Positions 43,788-55,482 are shown, numbered from the stretch's first letter. The stretch is DNA of 64,000 nt from Peromyscus leucopus (GCF_004664715.2 NC_051084.1:63477334-63541333), one strand, 5' to 3'. Notes: a model not told the origin generated them from the letters alone. Made by a program: numbers and translations.

Positions 43788-44235
43788 ACACATGAACTGT
43801 GAACCAATAACTGAGTAGCCCCCATGGAACTGGACCAGGTCCTCTGGATAAGTGTGACAGTTGATTAGCTTGAACTGTTTAAGAGGTCCCCAGGTAGTGG
43901 AACTAGGACCTGTCCTTGGTGCATGAACTGACTTTTGGAACCTAGAGCCTATCCTGAGACACTTTGCTCAGCCTTGGTGTAGAGAGGAGGGGACTGGATC
44001 TGCCTCAGCTGAATGTACCAGGCTGGGCTGACTCCCCAGGGAAGACCTTGCCTTAGAGGAGGTGGAAATGAGGGGTGGATTGTGAGGAAGGCTGAGGGGT
44101 GGGAGGAGGGAGGACAGGGAAATCTGTGGCTGATATGTAAAATCAAATTAATTATAAAATAAAAAATATTTTTAAAAAAAGGAAAGGAAGAGCTAAATAA
44201 ATTGGAGTAGCGATCCAATAAAAAAAAAGAAAGAA
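43788..44235 (+). mobile_element. 5'-truncated L1 3' end inside the LTR
   Basis: TAGCCCCCATGGAACTGGACCAGG..., GGGAGGAGGGAGGACAGGGAAATC, GATATGTAAAATCAAATTAATTATAAAAT and an A-rich tail, the standard end of rodent L1. Confidence 0.88.
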
Positions 44236-44383
44236 AGGCCGGGCGGTGGTGGCGCACGCCTTTAATCCCAGCACGCGGGAGGCAGAGCCAGGCGGATCTC
44301 TGTGAGTTCGAGGCCAGCCTGGGCTACCAAGTGAGCTCCAGGAAAGGCGCAAAGCTACACAGAGAAACCCTGTCTCGAAAAAC

Positions 44384-44425
<42 letters not shown>
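44236..44425 (+). mobile_element. Near-intact B1 SINE with a 41-bp poly(A)
   Basis: GGCCGGGCGGTGGTGGCGCACGCC through TGTCTCGAAAAACC, then A 44385-44425. Both pol III boxes look intact (GGTGGCGCACG and GAGTTCGAGGC) and most CpGs survive, so it is young. It sits in the A-rich tail of the L1; GAAAGAAAG-type sequence on both sides may be its target duplication. Confidence 0.96.
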
Positions 44426-44427
<2 letters not shown>

Positions 44428-44546
44428 GAAAGAAAGAAAAGGAGAGAAAGAAAAGCTGTCTAGAAACAAGCCAAACTAAAGCCTGGCATTTACAAGTAAT
44501 AATAAGTCTCTTTGGGAGCTGGGTGGCAGGTTCCACAAAGAGCCAA

Positions 44547-44549
44547 AAA

Positions 44550-44584
<35 letters not shown>

Positions 44585-44587
44585 ATA
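44547..44587. repeat. (AAAT)n microsatellite
   Basis: About ten units. Confidence 0.95.
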
Positions 44588-47500
44588 CCCAAATAAACAA
44601 CCTACAAAAGAATACTACATAGGCTTATTTATAGTAATGATCAGTCCCATTCATAAAAAGAGACTGCTTTAATAAATGGAGTGGTTGGTACAACTGGCCG
44701 GGGGTGGGGAGTGTCTTGCTGGTGTACAATGAGGTTAGAGAGAAGTAAGTGTGGGTTGTAGATGTTCCTCTAAACCATGTCTTAAAAATATCTCCATGTT
44801 CTATGAGAGCAGATATCAAACGAATATCATAATGCAGGCTGAATTGTTACTAGCCCAGAAATGAAGCTTAAGGTCACTTTATCTGCTAAAAAAAAAAAAA
44901 TGACCAGTTGACATGATCAGAGAGCCCTTGTGGTAGAAAGTGAGGTACCTGCCTCTGGCAAAAGAGAAAAAGAAAAGAGGAACCCCCAAATTTAGGAATC
45001 AGATAAATAATTTAGCACTGATGAAATGAATGCAAACACCCTCAAAGGTGCTTTAACATTTAAAAAAAGGCAAATTTAAATAATTCTTGCTCGTCCACAT
45101 GCATGGCTTACTGCATCTGTTTCACACCTATTCCAGCCCAGTCAATTCCAAGTTCTGTAGGGCTTTGTGCGCTTGTTTCTCAATGCTGGGTTCTGGTTTT
45201 CTAACTCTTATATGTGCAGGGAAGCATCAGGTAAGAGATCTGCTAAAGATCTCCAGAGCAGAAGAGAACCGGAACTCACTGCTCTCAATGAATCTTTGTC
45301 CTCAGATGGACAGAGGGACCTGGTGTGTCACAGCTTGTCTGTGGCCACACTGTAAGCAACACTGCGTCTTACCTGTTGCTCCAGTCCTGAAGCTAGATGT
45401 TTCCCCCAGGTCAACAGAGGCACTCCTGCCCTGCAGATTGCCCCATGAGTGCAGTGCTTTAGTGGGGCATGGATTGTGCTTCTTTATTTGAAACTCCAAC
45501 TTTTCCTCATAGACCTTTGTTTTCCTGACACCACCAAAAACTGTCTAATAAATAATATTTTATTAGGTACCTTCTTCATTTCATTGATAATGACCAGGCT
45601 TCCTTGTTTCTGTCTCAGTTGTACAAAAATTACTTACTGACATTCTTGATCAAATGAACATGGTCTGAGGAAAAAAAAAAAAACAATGAGTCAGGAAAGC
45701 TCTGGTTTCTATAAATAACAGAATTTATCACCTAGTATTGGCATAGCAAATTGGTTGCATTTTGTGTGATTTTTTTTTTTTACTCCAAATCCTATAACAA
45801 GGAGGCTTTGGAAACCATTTCCAGAGTGAGAAAGATATTATGGCCTATGCAAAGATCAACTCAAATGGGAGTGGCAGCAAGCAGATTCACACCTTCTGGT
45901 TTCTACTAATCTCTAGAATCCATGACCTCATTACCTATATTTCTAGCCATGAGACACCCATTTTTCTATAATGTCAGGGTGAGATAAATAGAAAGCACAT
46001 AATGGAAAGTTAAGCCCTTTCTTATAACAATAGTCATCTAGTCTAAGTGCTTCAGTTATTGATAAACACATGTCAGCATTTACCTATTTATTCCATTGGA
46101 GAACACTGGGTAACTCTTAAGTGTTTTGCCCTCCAGGCTGACATTAAAAGTTAATCACCACCACATGGGACAGGCCTCTGGAGACTCTGACAGTCTTCAA
46201 CTAGTATCTGCAACTCATGCATCTCACATTAGCTTCTGAGTTGCTCACCTCATCTTCTCACAATAGAATGTTTTTTCTGTAACCAGAGGCTCACACAATA
46301 AAAGGCCCACGTCACCATTAGTGTGAGGAGTACATTGAAGAAGGACAGCTACTGCAAGAATGTCTTAGAGCCTTGAGTTACATTGTTAAGGACAAAGAGC
46401 CATGGCATATGTGGCCTCCAATGTAAACTCATGACTGTAATTCAATGTTCCCAATAACGCAAAATATGTAATTCCTATGGCTCAGTTTTCAGTCATACTT
46501 TATTTCAATTTAAAATTTAATTAGTGTATGCTTTTTAATTAATGTGTTTGTTTACCATTATTATTCATGAATATATCTATGCTATGAATAGTTAATTTTT
46601 TGGTAACTATTATGTGATTTCATGCCAGGGACCACACCTGCTAATTCACTAAGCCCATCATTAAATACATAGAGAGCCTTCAAATACGGTTGTAGTGAAG
46701 AGGGGGTTGCTGCTAGTAGCTAGAATGAACAAAGGGTTAAGACAAAGTATTTGGAAGGGAGGTATTAAATAATTTTGGTAGAAAAAAAGAAAACCACTGG
46801 TGTCCTGGAGAATAAAATGAGTTATAAAGAAACAAAAGAAGGTAAGAAAGCAAAATTTCACATGACGGATTGAATCGGACCAGTAAAACATCTGAAAATC
46901 TACTGCTTGCATCAATGTCAAAAAATCCAAAGTGAGCAGGTGATCTGAGCGTGCAGCTGACATTCCATTTTCACACTTGCTTGGTCTATAAAATACTTCT
47001 TTAGCTTTCTTGAACAAAGACACCACAGTGGGCTACACAAGGTGTAGCAAAAGCAGAGAAAACTTCCGTCTTCTCTGCATGTATTAGTCATTCTCGTCCT
47101 CTGAGCCTGTGTCTTAATTGCCTTGCCTGTCTTATTAGATTGAAAACCCACTGGGTTGGGACCATCACTACTAAGGTGTGCAGCACTGAGCTTGGCAGGT
47201 GATCAGCACTCAATAAATGTCTATTGTGACTATAAACCAATGTATAAATCTCAGAAATAGGCATAATAATGGACCTGACAGATTAATGCCTGAGGCTATT
47301 TTTGTACAGCAGCATGGGCTAGCCAAATCAAAATCAGACACCTCAGATTCAATTCTTCTCAGTTTTGCATGTAATTCTCAGTCTCTCGCAGTTTTTTCCT
47401 GTGACAGACAGGAGGAAATGATAGTCAACTTTTCAACATAATTGAATTAAAAAGCATTCTCTTACCCCTCATCTCTCTTTTTGGTCCCCTTCTCTAATGC

Positions 47501-47640
47501 TGTTGACCCATTATGTAGATGCCATTGCCTTTTCATTATTGATGGAGGAGCTTCAGATTCTGTTACAGATATTGTACATGGTATATATTCTGAACACTTC
47601 ATTTTTGTGGTAGATTTTTCCTCAGAGCCTGACAAGGAAC
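44588..47640. other. Long unique-looking stretch, no gene supported
   Basis: Contains a 134-codon plus-strand frame (45087-45491) and a 121-codon minus-strand frame (46661-47026) without recognisable domains. Only small A/T homopolymers (44889-44900, 45670-45683, 45769-45780) otherwise. Confidence 0.4.
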
Positions 47641-47645
47641 TTCTG

Positions 47646-47818
47646 GTCGGGTGGTGCATGCCCATTTTCCTACCACCTGGGGGTGCTAGGCAGGAAGAAT
47701 TAAATTTGAGAGATCTCATCTCAAAAAACAAAGGACTAGGTGAATTTAGGTTAGTGGTGGTGTGTTTGCTTAGTGTGCCCATGACCTGAGGTTCAACATC
47801 CAGCAAAGCAAAAACGCA
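47646..47818 (+). mobile_element. B4-type SINE (B1-like plus ID-like halves)
   Basis: B1-like GGGTGGTGCATGCCCATTTT...CTCATCTCAAAAAACAAA, then ID-like GGACTAGGTGAATTTAGG...TTGCTTAGTGTGCCCATGACC...AACATCCAGC. The ID half is tRNA-Ala derived. Confidence 0.75.
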
Positions 47819-47879
47819 GCAACCATAAATATCCAGTTCATGTTTGTCTGTGTCCTCTTAGGTGACTGAGGCAGAATCA

Positions 47880-48640
47880 TTGTTATTTTCCTTGGATAAT
47901 GTCATGTCCAAAAGCCTGGGGACAAATGGGTAACTGTGGTGTCTTTTGGCATAACAAAAAAAGGGCATCTCTCCCTTTCTGGACTTAACCAGCATTCTAG
48001 CCTTTCTGGAATCTGACAATGATGTCCTAATTTCAGCTAAGAAACAGTTAGAGAAGAGATTATATCATGACTTATCAAGAAAAAAAGTCTGGAATGTCAG
48101 TTCCAAAACAAACTGGGGACAAATGGCTAACTATGTTGACTATTAGAATACCAAAGAGCATGCTGGCCTTCAGGCTCTCTCAGCATCTCAAGTAACTATT
48201 ACAAAGTCCATGCTGGCGTCTTGGTTCCTCTCAGCTCTTCTCACCCCTTCCCATACGCTAAACTTCTTCAGTTCATGGGTTTCCTTTCTCTCAGCTTTTT
48301 CCCCCATATAACCCTTCAATTTTGACCCTGTGCTCTTTGGTTCTCTGGGCTCTTGGCTCTCTCTTGGTTCTCTTTCTGACTGGCTCCCTCCTGCCTCATG
48401 GCCCATTTCAGTCTACTGGTCATGTTTAGTCTATTACTTTCTCTTCCTGCTCTGGACTCTTCCAGATGCCTCTGACTGTGCTCTCCCTCATCTCTACAGC
48501 GAAAACCTTCTCTTCAATCATACCTTGGAACAGTCATATCCTCACTTTATATATCTGGTCCCAAAACTCCACTTTATGCTAATAGCTGATAAGCATGCAG
48601 AAAAATCAATGAATTAATCAGGTTCTTTCCAAGGAAAAAA
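47880..48640 (+). repeat. Possible degraded ERV LTR with an internal duplication
   Basis: CTGGGGACAAATGGGTAACTGTGG (about 47917) recurs as CTGGGGACAAATGGCTAACTATG (about 48113), 197 bp away, and the segment continues with a pyrimidine-rich stretch and CTCTGGACTCTTCCAGATGCC. Such U3 duplications are usual in LTRs, but no ends or target duplication are visible. Confidence 0.3.
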
Positions 48641-48843
48641 AAGGTAATGGTGTGAGTAGAACTTTCCAGAATAGGAAAGACAACCAAGGACAATGGCAAT
48701 ATCCTACGCTGTTTTGGGAGCATCTTCTTTTCCTCTGGCTAGCAACTCCAGGAGAAGTTTCCCATGCTAGGCACTGGCATTTGTTAGATTAGTGCATGGT
48801 TCCTGTGAACATCATCATCACCCCATGTGATAGATAATAAACA

Positions 48844-48847
48844 TATA

Positions 48848-48895
<48 letters not shown>

Positions 48896-48901
48896 TATAT
48901 A
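48844..48901. repeat. (TA)n(CA)n microsatellite
   Basis: Compound run of about 58 bp. Confidence 0.95.
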
Positions 48902-48904
48902 AAG

Positions 48905-49363
48905 CATGTGATTTTTATCTTTCTTTTATTAATCCCCCCCCGTCCTTCTCCCTCTGCACTACCCTTCCTTCCTCCTCCTAAGTTAAAGTCTGCCTCCACT
49001 ATTGCCACTACTCTCTTCACAGTACCTATCTTCTAATAGTTTCCACTCATCCTTCTTCTCACAGTCCCTTTCTACTTTCCTGGCTTCTTAGGAACCTTCA
49101 GGGTATCTGATATAATCTAAGGATGCAGAGCTAGGACCCACAAAGAGGAGAAAACAAGCAGCATTGTACCTTTAAGCCTGACTTATTTCACTCAGTGTAT
49201 CTTCCAATTCTATCCATTCACCTGCAAATTTCATGATTTCATTTTTCCTTATGGCTGAATAGTATTCCATTGTATATATGTACAATATTTTTATTATCCA
49301 TTCATCATTTGAAGGACATTTGGGTTATTTCAGTTTCCTAGCTCTTGTGAATAGGGCAACAGA
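48905..49363 (-). mobile_element. L1 fragment, reverse, old
   Basis: Pyrimidine-rich start (with a C8 run), then CACCTGCAAATTTCATGATTTC, TGGCTGAATAGTATTCCATTG and GAAGGACATTTGGGTTATTTC: the reverse of the ORF2 end of L1. Confidence 0.85.
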
Positions 49364-50698
49364 GGGAAAGAAAGGGTTATTTTTAACAGGTTTTTAAAGA
49401 TTTTTGAAAATGAAATGTGATAGTCCTCAAATTTCAGTTTTTACTTACTTAATGTGCCAGCTCTATCTACCAGTGAGATAAGATTATGAGCTTTTGCTCT
49501 GCAAGGATCCACCAGTTGTCCTTTAAAAAGATTTATTTTTATGCTTCTTTCCCTGGTCAATGAGTAAAATAATCATTCAATTTAGATTATACAAATTTGC
49601 AATTTGATCACTGAAATTATCTGAAAATTTCAAAACAGTTTTAATTACTCCATTTTCTTCCTGAGATAGTTGGAATATGTGTAATAACTCCTTTAGAGCC
49701 ATTCTTTTGTAAAGACAAACACACTGGTTATCACAAGAAAAAAACAAGAAAATTATAGAAAATCAGGAATGAAGACAGGACTAAAAGCAAACTTTGATCC
49801 TCTATCAGCCATTAGGAAACAGAAGGCTTCAAATTTTATACTACTCAATTTAAAAGAGATGAGATATATAATAATGACACAATTTGAAGAGAGCAATCCT
49901 GTTTTCTCATTATTGTGATATTCTAGGTTATTTTGCCAGAATATTTCCAACTATATATTGTTTATACATAGAATATTTTAAATTAATATTACTTTGCCAA
50001 ACACATCTATAAAATTTGTCATGCCCCATGTTTTCATATAGAGTATTTTCCTTCAAGATAGGTGAAAACAGGAAATTCGAGAATAAAATGAAAGAACTTT
50101 TCTTCTTTCTGAGATTAAGAAAGAACTTCTCTGCAGGAATGATGATGGCCAAGTTTTATAAAACCAACTCTAGGTAATTTTGTTTTTAATGAGATTGTCT
50201 GCTTCTTCTTTTTTCCAAGCAAGAAAGGAGGATGATTATAGTACTTTCCTAGATAGATACTTGGATCTTCAAAACCTTTGTTATCCCTAAAGTTCCAAAC
50301 CATATGAAGGCCATCAAAATTCCCTCCATCATACAGCTTGTGGTATTCATCTTGTATGAGCAAATGCTTAAAATGATTATGTTTTGACCTTAGAGGTTGT
50401 TAATATGGCAACATAATTATATAACGCTTAATTTACCATTCGTGTGCAAATAATTTAAATAATATGTGCACACACATGCTTCATTGATGAATTTTCCATC
50501 ATAAATATCCTGCTGCTGCTGTCTCGGTCTTTGTTCAGGTATGTATGAATGTAAGTGATCATCAAAAGATAGTTGGCATTCTTTAGAGGTCATGAGAGAC
50601 ACGGGTATCTGCTGAGAGACTACACATACAGTTCATTTGCTTTGAGCAGGCATTAGTGGCATAAACTAGTTAATGACATAAATGGGAGTCATTTTTCC
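49364..50698. other. Unassigned stretch
   Basis: Two neighbouring minus-strand frames (50602-50417 and 50363-50115) contain peptide-like stretches (for example PEQRPRQQQQDIYDGKF and GLHMVWNFRDNKGFEDPS) in the same direction, but no family was recognised and no splice sites or poly(A) support a gene. Confidence 0.3.
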
Positions 50699-50955
50699 CT
50701 TTTTTATTAATTTTTTTATTCATTTTCCATACCAAACATAGATTTCCCTCTCATCCTTCCTCCCGTTCCCTCCTAGTCTACCCTATTCCCCCCCCTGGTC
50801 CCCTCCCCTAAAAGGGTAAGGCATCCCATGGTGAGTTAGCAAAGCCTGGTTCATTCAGTGGAGGCAGGTCCAAGCCCCTCTCCCCTGCATCAAGGCTGAG
50901 CAAGTCCTCCCACCATAGGGAATAATGGGCTCCAGAAAGCCAGCTCTTGTATCCT
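50699..50955 (-). mobile_element. L1 3' UTR fragment, reverse
   Basis: T-rich start, pyrimidine-rich block, then GGTGAGTTAGCAAAGCCTGG, CCTGCATCAAGGCTGAGC and CCAGAAAGCCAGCTC. Confidence 0.9.
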
Positions 50956-51134
50956 TTGTGCATAAATGGGATTCTTTAAAATTAGTTCATGGGTTTTCAA
51001 AAAGTTTTAGCCTAGAATCTTCTTAAAACAAAGTGTACAGCATGCAGTTTAAGAGCTGTGCCACGGGAAAAGAAAAACATGAATCAGCATCCAGATAGTT
51101 TCCCTCAGTATGTACCTTGAAAAAGCCATGTACC

Positions 51135-51533
51135 TGTAGCTAGAATTTTCCTGCCTTGCCCACAGTCAGTACAAATCTCTGTCACCCGCCAGTCCCACAG
51201 CTGCTCAGACCCAACCAAATAAACACAGAGACCTATATTGCTTACAAACCATATGGCCATGGTAGGCGTCTTGCTAACATTTCTTATAGCTTAAATTAAT
51301 CCATTTCTATGAATCTATACCTTGCCATGTGGCTTGTGGCTTACCAGCATCTTCACATGCTGTTTGTCATGGCGGCGGCTGGCAGTGTCTTCTCCCTCAG
51401 CCTTCCACTTCCCAGAATTCTCTCAATTCTCCTCTCTGTTAGTCCCGCTTATACTTCCTGCCTGGCCACTGGCCAATCAGTGTTTTATTTATTGACCAAT
51501 CAGAGCATTTGACATACAGACCATCCCATAGTA
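51135..51533 (-). mobile_element. Solo LTR of the 21.5-kb ERVK family
   Basis: Begins TGTAGCTAG (reverse of a ...CTAGCTACA end) and ends CCCATAGTA; the reverse of the U3 block ACACTGATTGGCCAGT appears at about 51462-51490. Flanks TGTACC and CGTAAC match at 4 of 6, an eroded target duplication at best. Longer than the copies at 21.5 kb because it keeps a GC-rich middle (CCGCCGCCATGACAAAC on the minus strand). The 67-codon plus-strand frame inside it is not a gene. Confidence 0.85.
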
Positions 51534-52446
51534 CGTAACTGAGTCATATGTGTATTAAATGAAATATACCTATAGCTACTTAGCTCTCTGGTTTCCCATA
51601 AGAGACAATGGGTAGGCAATTTGTATTGCTATCCTTCACTTTTGTAGACAGAATAGAAATGCAAATGGAAAATTCATATCAAAGAAGATGGGTATGAAAA
51701 AGAGGAACAAGAATGAGAAATATGATGAACCTTCAAGTCAGAGCACATGTCTGAAGTTGCTCTCTGGCTTCATCATATTTTTTCTTTTCTGCTGATCAGG
51801 TCTGGATTTTGTCAATACCTAAATTGTTTCTGCCTTATCTGTGACATTCAGTAAATCACTTTCTGTGCATTTAGGTAGTTTAGAAATTATACAGTTTAAT
51901 CCAATGTTGTTTTTAGCTGCGGAGTTTTCCTTTCTATGCTTTCTTCTTATTATCATCTTTCTAGAATTTAACATTAGGAAGACTTTCACTTTTACAAAAC
52001 TCTGAGCAGTGTCTCTGTGGTTCCTAGTTTGTTTCCATGATTTCCAATCTTCCACTTTTGGTGTATTCTACATTCACTGCTCTCTCTCTTCCAGGGTCTA
52101 CAGTCAGGGAAGCATATACAACCCTGGTATGGTTATACATGTTCCTACTTGATCAGATGATTAGTTTTAGACACCTTTTAATGGTGATGCTGTTCCAAAG
52201 CTCACTTAATAAAACTAAACAGAATCCTGCTTCTTATTTCATATCAGCGTCATGTCTTTAAGTGTGATGCTTATAATAGCAGTGATTGCTATTACATGAA
52301 TTATACCATATGACAATTTTATGTTAGATTTTTCATATGCTAAGCAAGGACCTTTTTAAAGAATTACAATTGTTAGGTCAAGAAGAATTACAAAAAAACA
52401 TTCACAAATCAGTTGCTATCTGCTTTCCCACCCATTGCTATTCAAT
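51534..52446. other. No feature seen
   Basis: No recognised repeats or coding signal. Confidence 0.4.
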
Positions 52447-52456
52447 AAAATTTTAG

Positions 52457-52614
52457 AGCTGGGCGTTGGTGGCGCACGCCTTTAATCCCAGCACTCAGAA
52501 GGCAGAGCCAGGCGGATCTCTGTGAGTTCGAGGCCAACCTGGGCTACCAAGTGAGCTCCAGGAAAGGCGCAAAGCTACACAGAGAAACCCTGTCTCGAAA
52601 AACCAAAATAAATA

Positions 52615-52645
<31 letters not shown>

Positions 52646-52653
52646 AAATAAAA
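52457..52653 (+). mobile_element. B1 SINE, young, with AAAT/AAAAT tail
   Basis: GCTGGGCGTTGGTGGCGCACGCC start, the cricetid CAGGAAAGGCGCAAAGCTAC block and a tail of AAAT then AAAAT units. AAAATTTTAG on both sides (about 52447-52456 and 52656-52665) is the target duplication. Confidence 0.95.
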
Positions 52654-52758
52654 TAAAAATTTTAGTGAATTTAAAACAGATCATCAAATGATGAAAGCTC
52701 CATAGTATACCTTCCACAGATTTTATGATGTTATTTGATTGGTTGGTTTTCACTTCTT

Positions 52759-52917
52759 TTTTTGTTTGTTTTTATTTTATAAGACAGGGTTTCTCTGTGT
52801 AGCCCTGGCTGTCCTAAAACTCACTATGTAGACAGGGCTGACCTCGAACTCAAAGAGATTTGCCTGCCTCTGCCTTCCAAGTGCTGGAATTAAAGATTAT
52901 GCACCACCACTGCCCAG
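52759..52917 (-). mobile_element. B1 SINE, older
   Basis: ATAAGACAGGGTTTCTCTGTG ... GCTGGAATTAAAGATTATG ... CCACTGCCCAGG in reverse. TCACTTCTT at about 52751-52759 and 52925-52933 is the target duplication. Confidence 0.93.
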
Positions 52918-53059
52918 GTAAGTGTCACTTCTTAAATGTTAGAGTAACTTTTCACTTTATATTCCAAACCTAAATTGCCAGTAATTTAGTCCTTTAAGTA
53001 AGGAATCTTGGATGTCTATTGGTATACCTTTAAAACAGCTCTATTATAGACAAAATAAT

Positions 53060-53245
53060 AATAGCTAACATACATTGAGCACATATCATGATGCAAGTAC
53101 TTTTTAATATTGTTTGAATTAATTCTCTCAATAATGTACAGTAGAGCTACCACTTCATTCCCATAAGATATCAAGGGTTTATTTAAAGCTATTCAGTTAG
53201 TAATTTGTGGAGCCAGAATGTAGATTTAGAAAGTCTGTTGGTGAC
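53060..53245 (-). mobile_element. MIR (ancient mammalian SINE)
   Basis: AATAATAGCTAACATACATTGAGCAC... and GCTATTCAGTTAGTAATTTGTGGAGCCAGAATG are the reverse of a MIR from tail to core. Confidence 0.8.
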
Positions 53246-53499
53246 AAACATTCTTTTAAAGTCCAGTCATACCAACGTTGAGGCAAACCACCCTTGGTTT
53301 TTAAGAGCTCTCTAGCTGGGTACCATGGCCATCACATCCATTCTGGCCTAACCCAACCAAGAAATCTCTCCTGGTGTTTCATAGATTCCTAGTCCCACAT
53401 TGTTTAATATGCTTACCCCAGAAAGGAGTCTCCCAGAACCTAAGCTGCATGCTTTGCATATGCAAATTGTCAATTTTCTTTCTGGCATTCTTTAAATTA

Positions 53500-53830
53500 T
53501 TTGCCTCAATGTTTGTTGCTGTCTTAAGAAATTAGCACAGGAATGATGATTATATTCATTGCCACTAGCTATAATGCATCAGACTCCTACAGTGCAGCTT
53601 GAGGGATTTTGTAGAGTTTCTTCTTCCCATTAATATTTAAGTTTGAGCTAAGGCAGACAAAACTGAATACATAACAAATAACCATCAAGGTTACTCTTTA
53701 TGGGTCAAGCATAATGACAGCCTCAATTATTGTGATCCATTGCCATGGAGGCAATGGATTTTTACTAAAAATATGCTGTTCTTTCTCCAGCTTTCTGTTT
53801 TTCAAGCATTAACAAATTAAATTTGGAATA
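53500..53830. other. Unique sequence, candidate conserved non-coding DNA
   Basis: Free of recognisable repeats, rich in TAAT-type words (CATAATGACAGCC, TCAATTATTGTGATCCATTG) and short inverted words (CCATTGCCATGGAGGCAATGG at 53741-53761 is a near-perfect palindrome). This is an impression only; conservation cannot be judged from one sequence. Confidence 0.25.
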
Positions 53831-53894
53831 CTATTCAGCAATTGGCAATTGGATAGAGTTGAGTTTTAGTTTTTGTTCTTTTTTTCAGATTCAT

Positions 53895-54115
53895 AATAAA
53901 CGTTTTATTTACATTCACTGGACATCTTCCATCTGCCAGACCCTGGGCTGTATGATCTGCAATAAAAACTTTACCCACTCTCCATAAGAATCTGTGATGT
54001 AGGATTGATTGCTCTCCCCATTTTATGGCCAAAGAAACTGAAGCAAGTAAGTGTAAGGCTACTAGGTTTCATACCAAGGCAATCTGGCTCTACAACATGT
54101 GCAGATATTTTATGT
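53895..54115 (-). mobile_element. MIR (ancient mammalian SINE)
   Basis: CATCTGCCAGACCCTGGGCTG...CCCCATTTTATGGCCAAAGAAACTGAAG...AATCTGGCTCTAC is a reverse MIR core and flanks. A tail-like piece in forward orientation (GACCTGGCATATAACAAACATTCACTAA) lies at about 54214-54245. Confidence 0.85.
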
Positions 54116-54364
54116 GTTATGCAAAGGAGATAAAAAGGAGGCGGGGATGGATAAACTAGGGCCCCATACCCACTTCAGAAGCTTCAGAATCATTTGGGAG
54201 AGATGGACATAGGACCTGGCATATAACAAACATTCACTAACTAGACCAGTGAGTTGTCAGTGAATGAGGCTATAGGCTGCACTTGTTAAAGACAAAGTCA
54301 TCCCCAGTCCCATGCCAATGTTGATATAATAGACATGGAGCAACCAATAGAACTTCAGGTTGAC

Positions 54365-54545
54365 ACTAGGGATATAATCCAGTTGGAACAAGCCTTTCTA
54401 GTATGCATGAAGCCCCAAGTTTGATTACCAGCATCATATAAACCTGGTGTGATGGTGCATGCCTTGAATTTCAGCAGCTAGAAGATGGAGGCAAAGAGAC
54501 AAGTAATTCAAGCGTTAAGACTAATAATCTCCTAGATAGCTCATA
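54365..54545 (+). mobile_element. ID/B1 composite SINE (B4/RSINE-like)
   Basis: ID-like AGGGATATAATCCAGTTGG...GCATGAAGCCCCAAGTTTGATTACC followed by B1-like CCTGGTGTGATGGTGCATGCC...GAGGCAAAGAGACAAG, the reverse order of halves from the B4 at 47.6 kb. Confidence 0.7.
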
Positions 54546-55105
54546 TGTATGTTATCATACGAATAAGAAACAAACACTCTAGGTTTTAAGAGGCGAAATC
54601 ATGGTATCTGATCCTTTGGAGAAGATCTTGGTCCCTCACACCCACTTGAACATATCCTGTGTTAAACTGAAATGATGCCTGTTTTTTCTCACCTGTTCTT
54701 TGGTTGCCCCACGTACTCCAATACCTCATGCATGCCCAGGAGAAGCTAACATTTTCTTTGTAGTCTATGTGATACTCTACCACTTCTTTACCAATATTGC
54801 TTTTTTATTTTCATATTTTTGTTATTTCTTCTTTTAATATCTTAGAAGTTCTCTGCCAGCATTAGACTTCATTGTGACAGATGCATTTTCTTTCCTAATG
54901 GCAGAGACAGGACAGCATTGTTTCCAAAGATATTTCCCACCAAGTCAATTTTGTCCTTCTTAATGACCTTCATTTCATTTTTCAATGCCTCTATTCCTTA
55001 AGGCTTTTACCTCTTCAAGTGGGAGCTTGCATACAATTAATGTCTTCCAAAATAATGTCAGATATTAAGGATGACAGAGGTTGGTATCCAAATCTTTGGC
55101 TGTTA
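54546..55105. other. No feature seen
   Basis: No recognised repeats or coding signal. Confidence 0.4.
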
Positions 55106-55482
55106 TGGTTAGTAGTCAGTGTCTACATGATCAGATTTAGAATCACCTAGGAGACACACCACAGGCTGTTTCTGTGAAGGCATTTCCAGAGAAGCTTACC
55201 TTAGGAAGGACAACCCATCCTTAATGGGGGCATTACTCTCTTATGGGCTGGAATTTCTGATTAAATACAAAAGAAACAGGGAGGAAGCTACCCGGCACCA
55301 AAATTCATCTCTTCCTGCTACCTGACTGTGTACACAATGTGTTGGTCTCATGTTCCTCATGGTGGCTTTCCCACCACAGTCAATCAACAACTATATTCTC
55401 AAATTGTGAGCCCACATTAACTTTTTTCTTCTTAAAAATTTGGCAAGCATTCAGTGACAACAATGAGAAAGAAATTAATACA
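55106..55482 (+). mobile_element. Rodent interspersed repeat B, second copy
   Basis: AGAATCACCTAGGAGACACACC, CTGTGAAGGCATTTCCAGAG, CATCTCTTCCTGCTACCTGACTGTG and AGAAAGAAATTAATACA; same family as 42299-42640. Confidence 0.72.

Larger units (their letters stand above)
43509..44546 (+). mobile_element. LTR split by an L1 that itself carries a B1
   Basis: Left part 43509-43787 (TGTTAGTTCTAAATGGCCAATAG..., GGCAGGAG, (A)n, GGGATAATTTAAGTTG, AAAAGCTGGCTAAAAC) and right part about 44450-44535 (AAAAGCTGTCTAGAAACAAG ... GGGAGCTGGGTGGCAGG...CCACA). AAAAGCTGGCTAAAAC / AAAAGCTGTCTAGAAAC is the duplication made by the inserted L1 (43788-44235). The outer target duplication was not found. Confidence 0.72.

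Noticed and set aside
44152..44536. 105-codon minus-strand frame with an FETGFLCVALRLSW-type peptide
   Set aside because: This peptide is the standard translation of a reverse B1 SINE and recurs at 16.2 and 60.5 kb.
45200..45240. Splice-like pair (TTATATGTGCAG ... CAGGTAAGAG) suggesting a tiny exon
   Set aside because: Would give an 11-bp exon with no other support; such pairs arise often by chance.
45087..45491. 134-codon plus-strand open frame, the longest apart from repeat artefacts in this part
   Set aside because: No recognisable domain, signal peptide or family; no convincing promoter, splice frame or poly(A) context. About what chance allows in 64 kb.
50115..50602. Two minus-strand frames close together with peptide-like composition (PEQRPRQQQQ and MVWNFRDNKGFEDPS)
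   Set aside because: Possibly a retrocopy, but the frames are separated by stops, no parent was recognised, and neither splice sites nor a poly(A) tail is visible. Not called as a gene.
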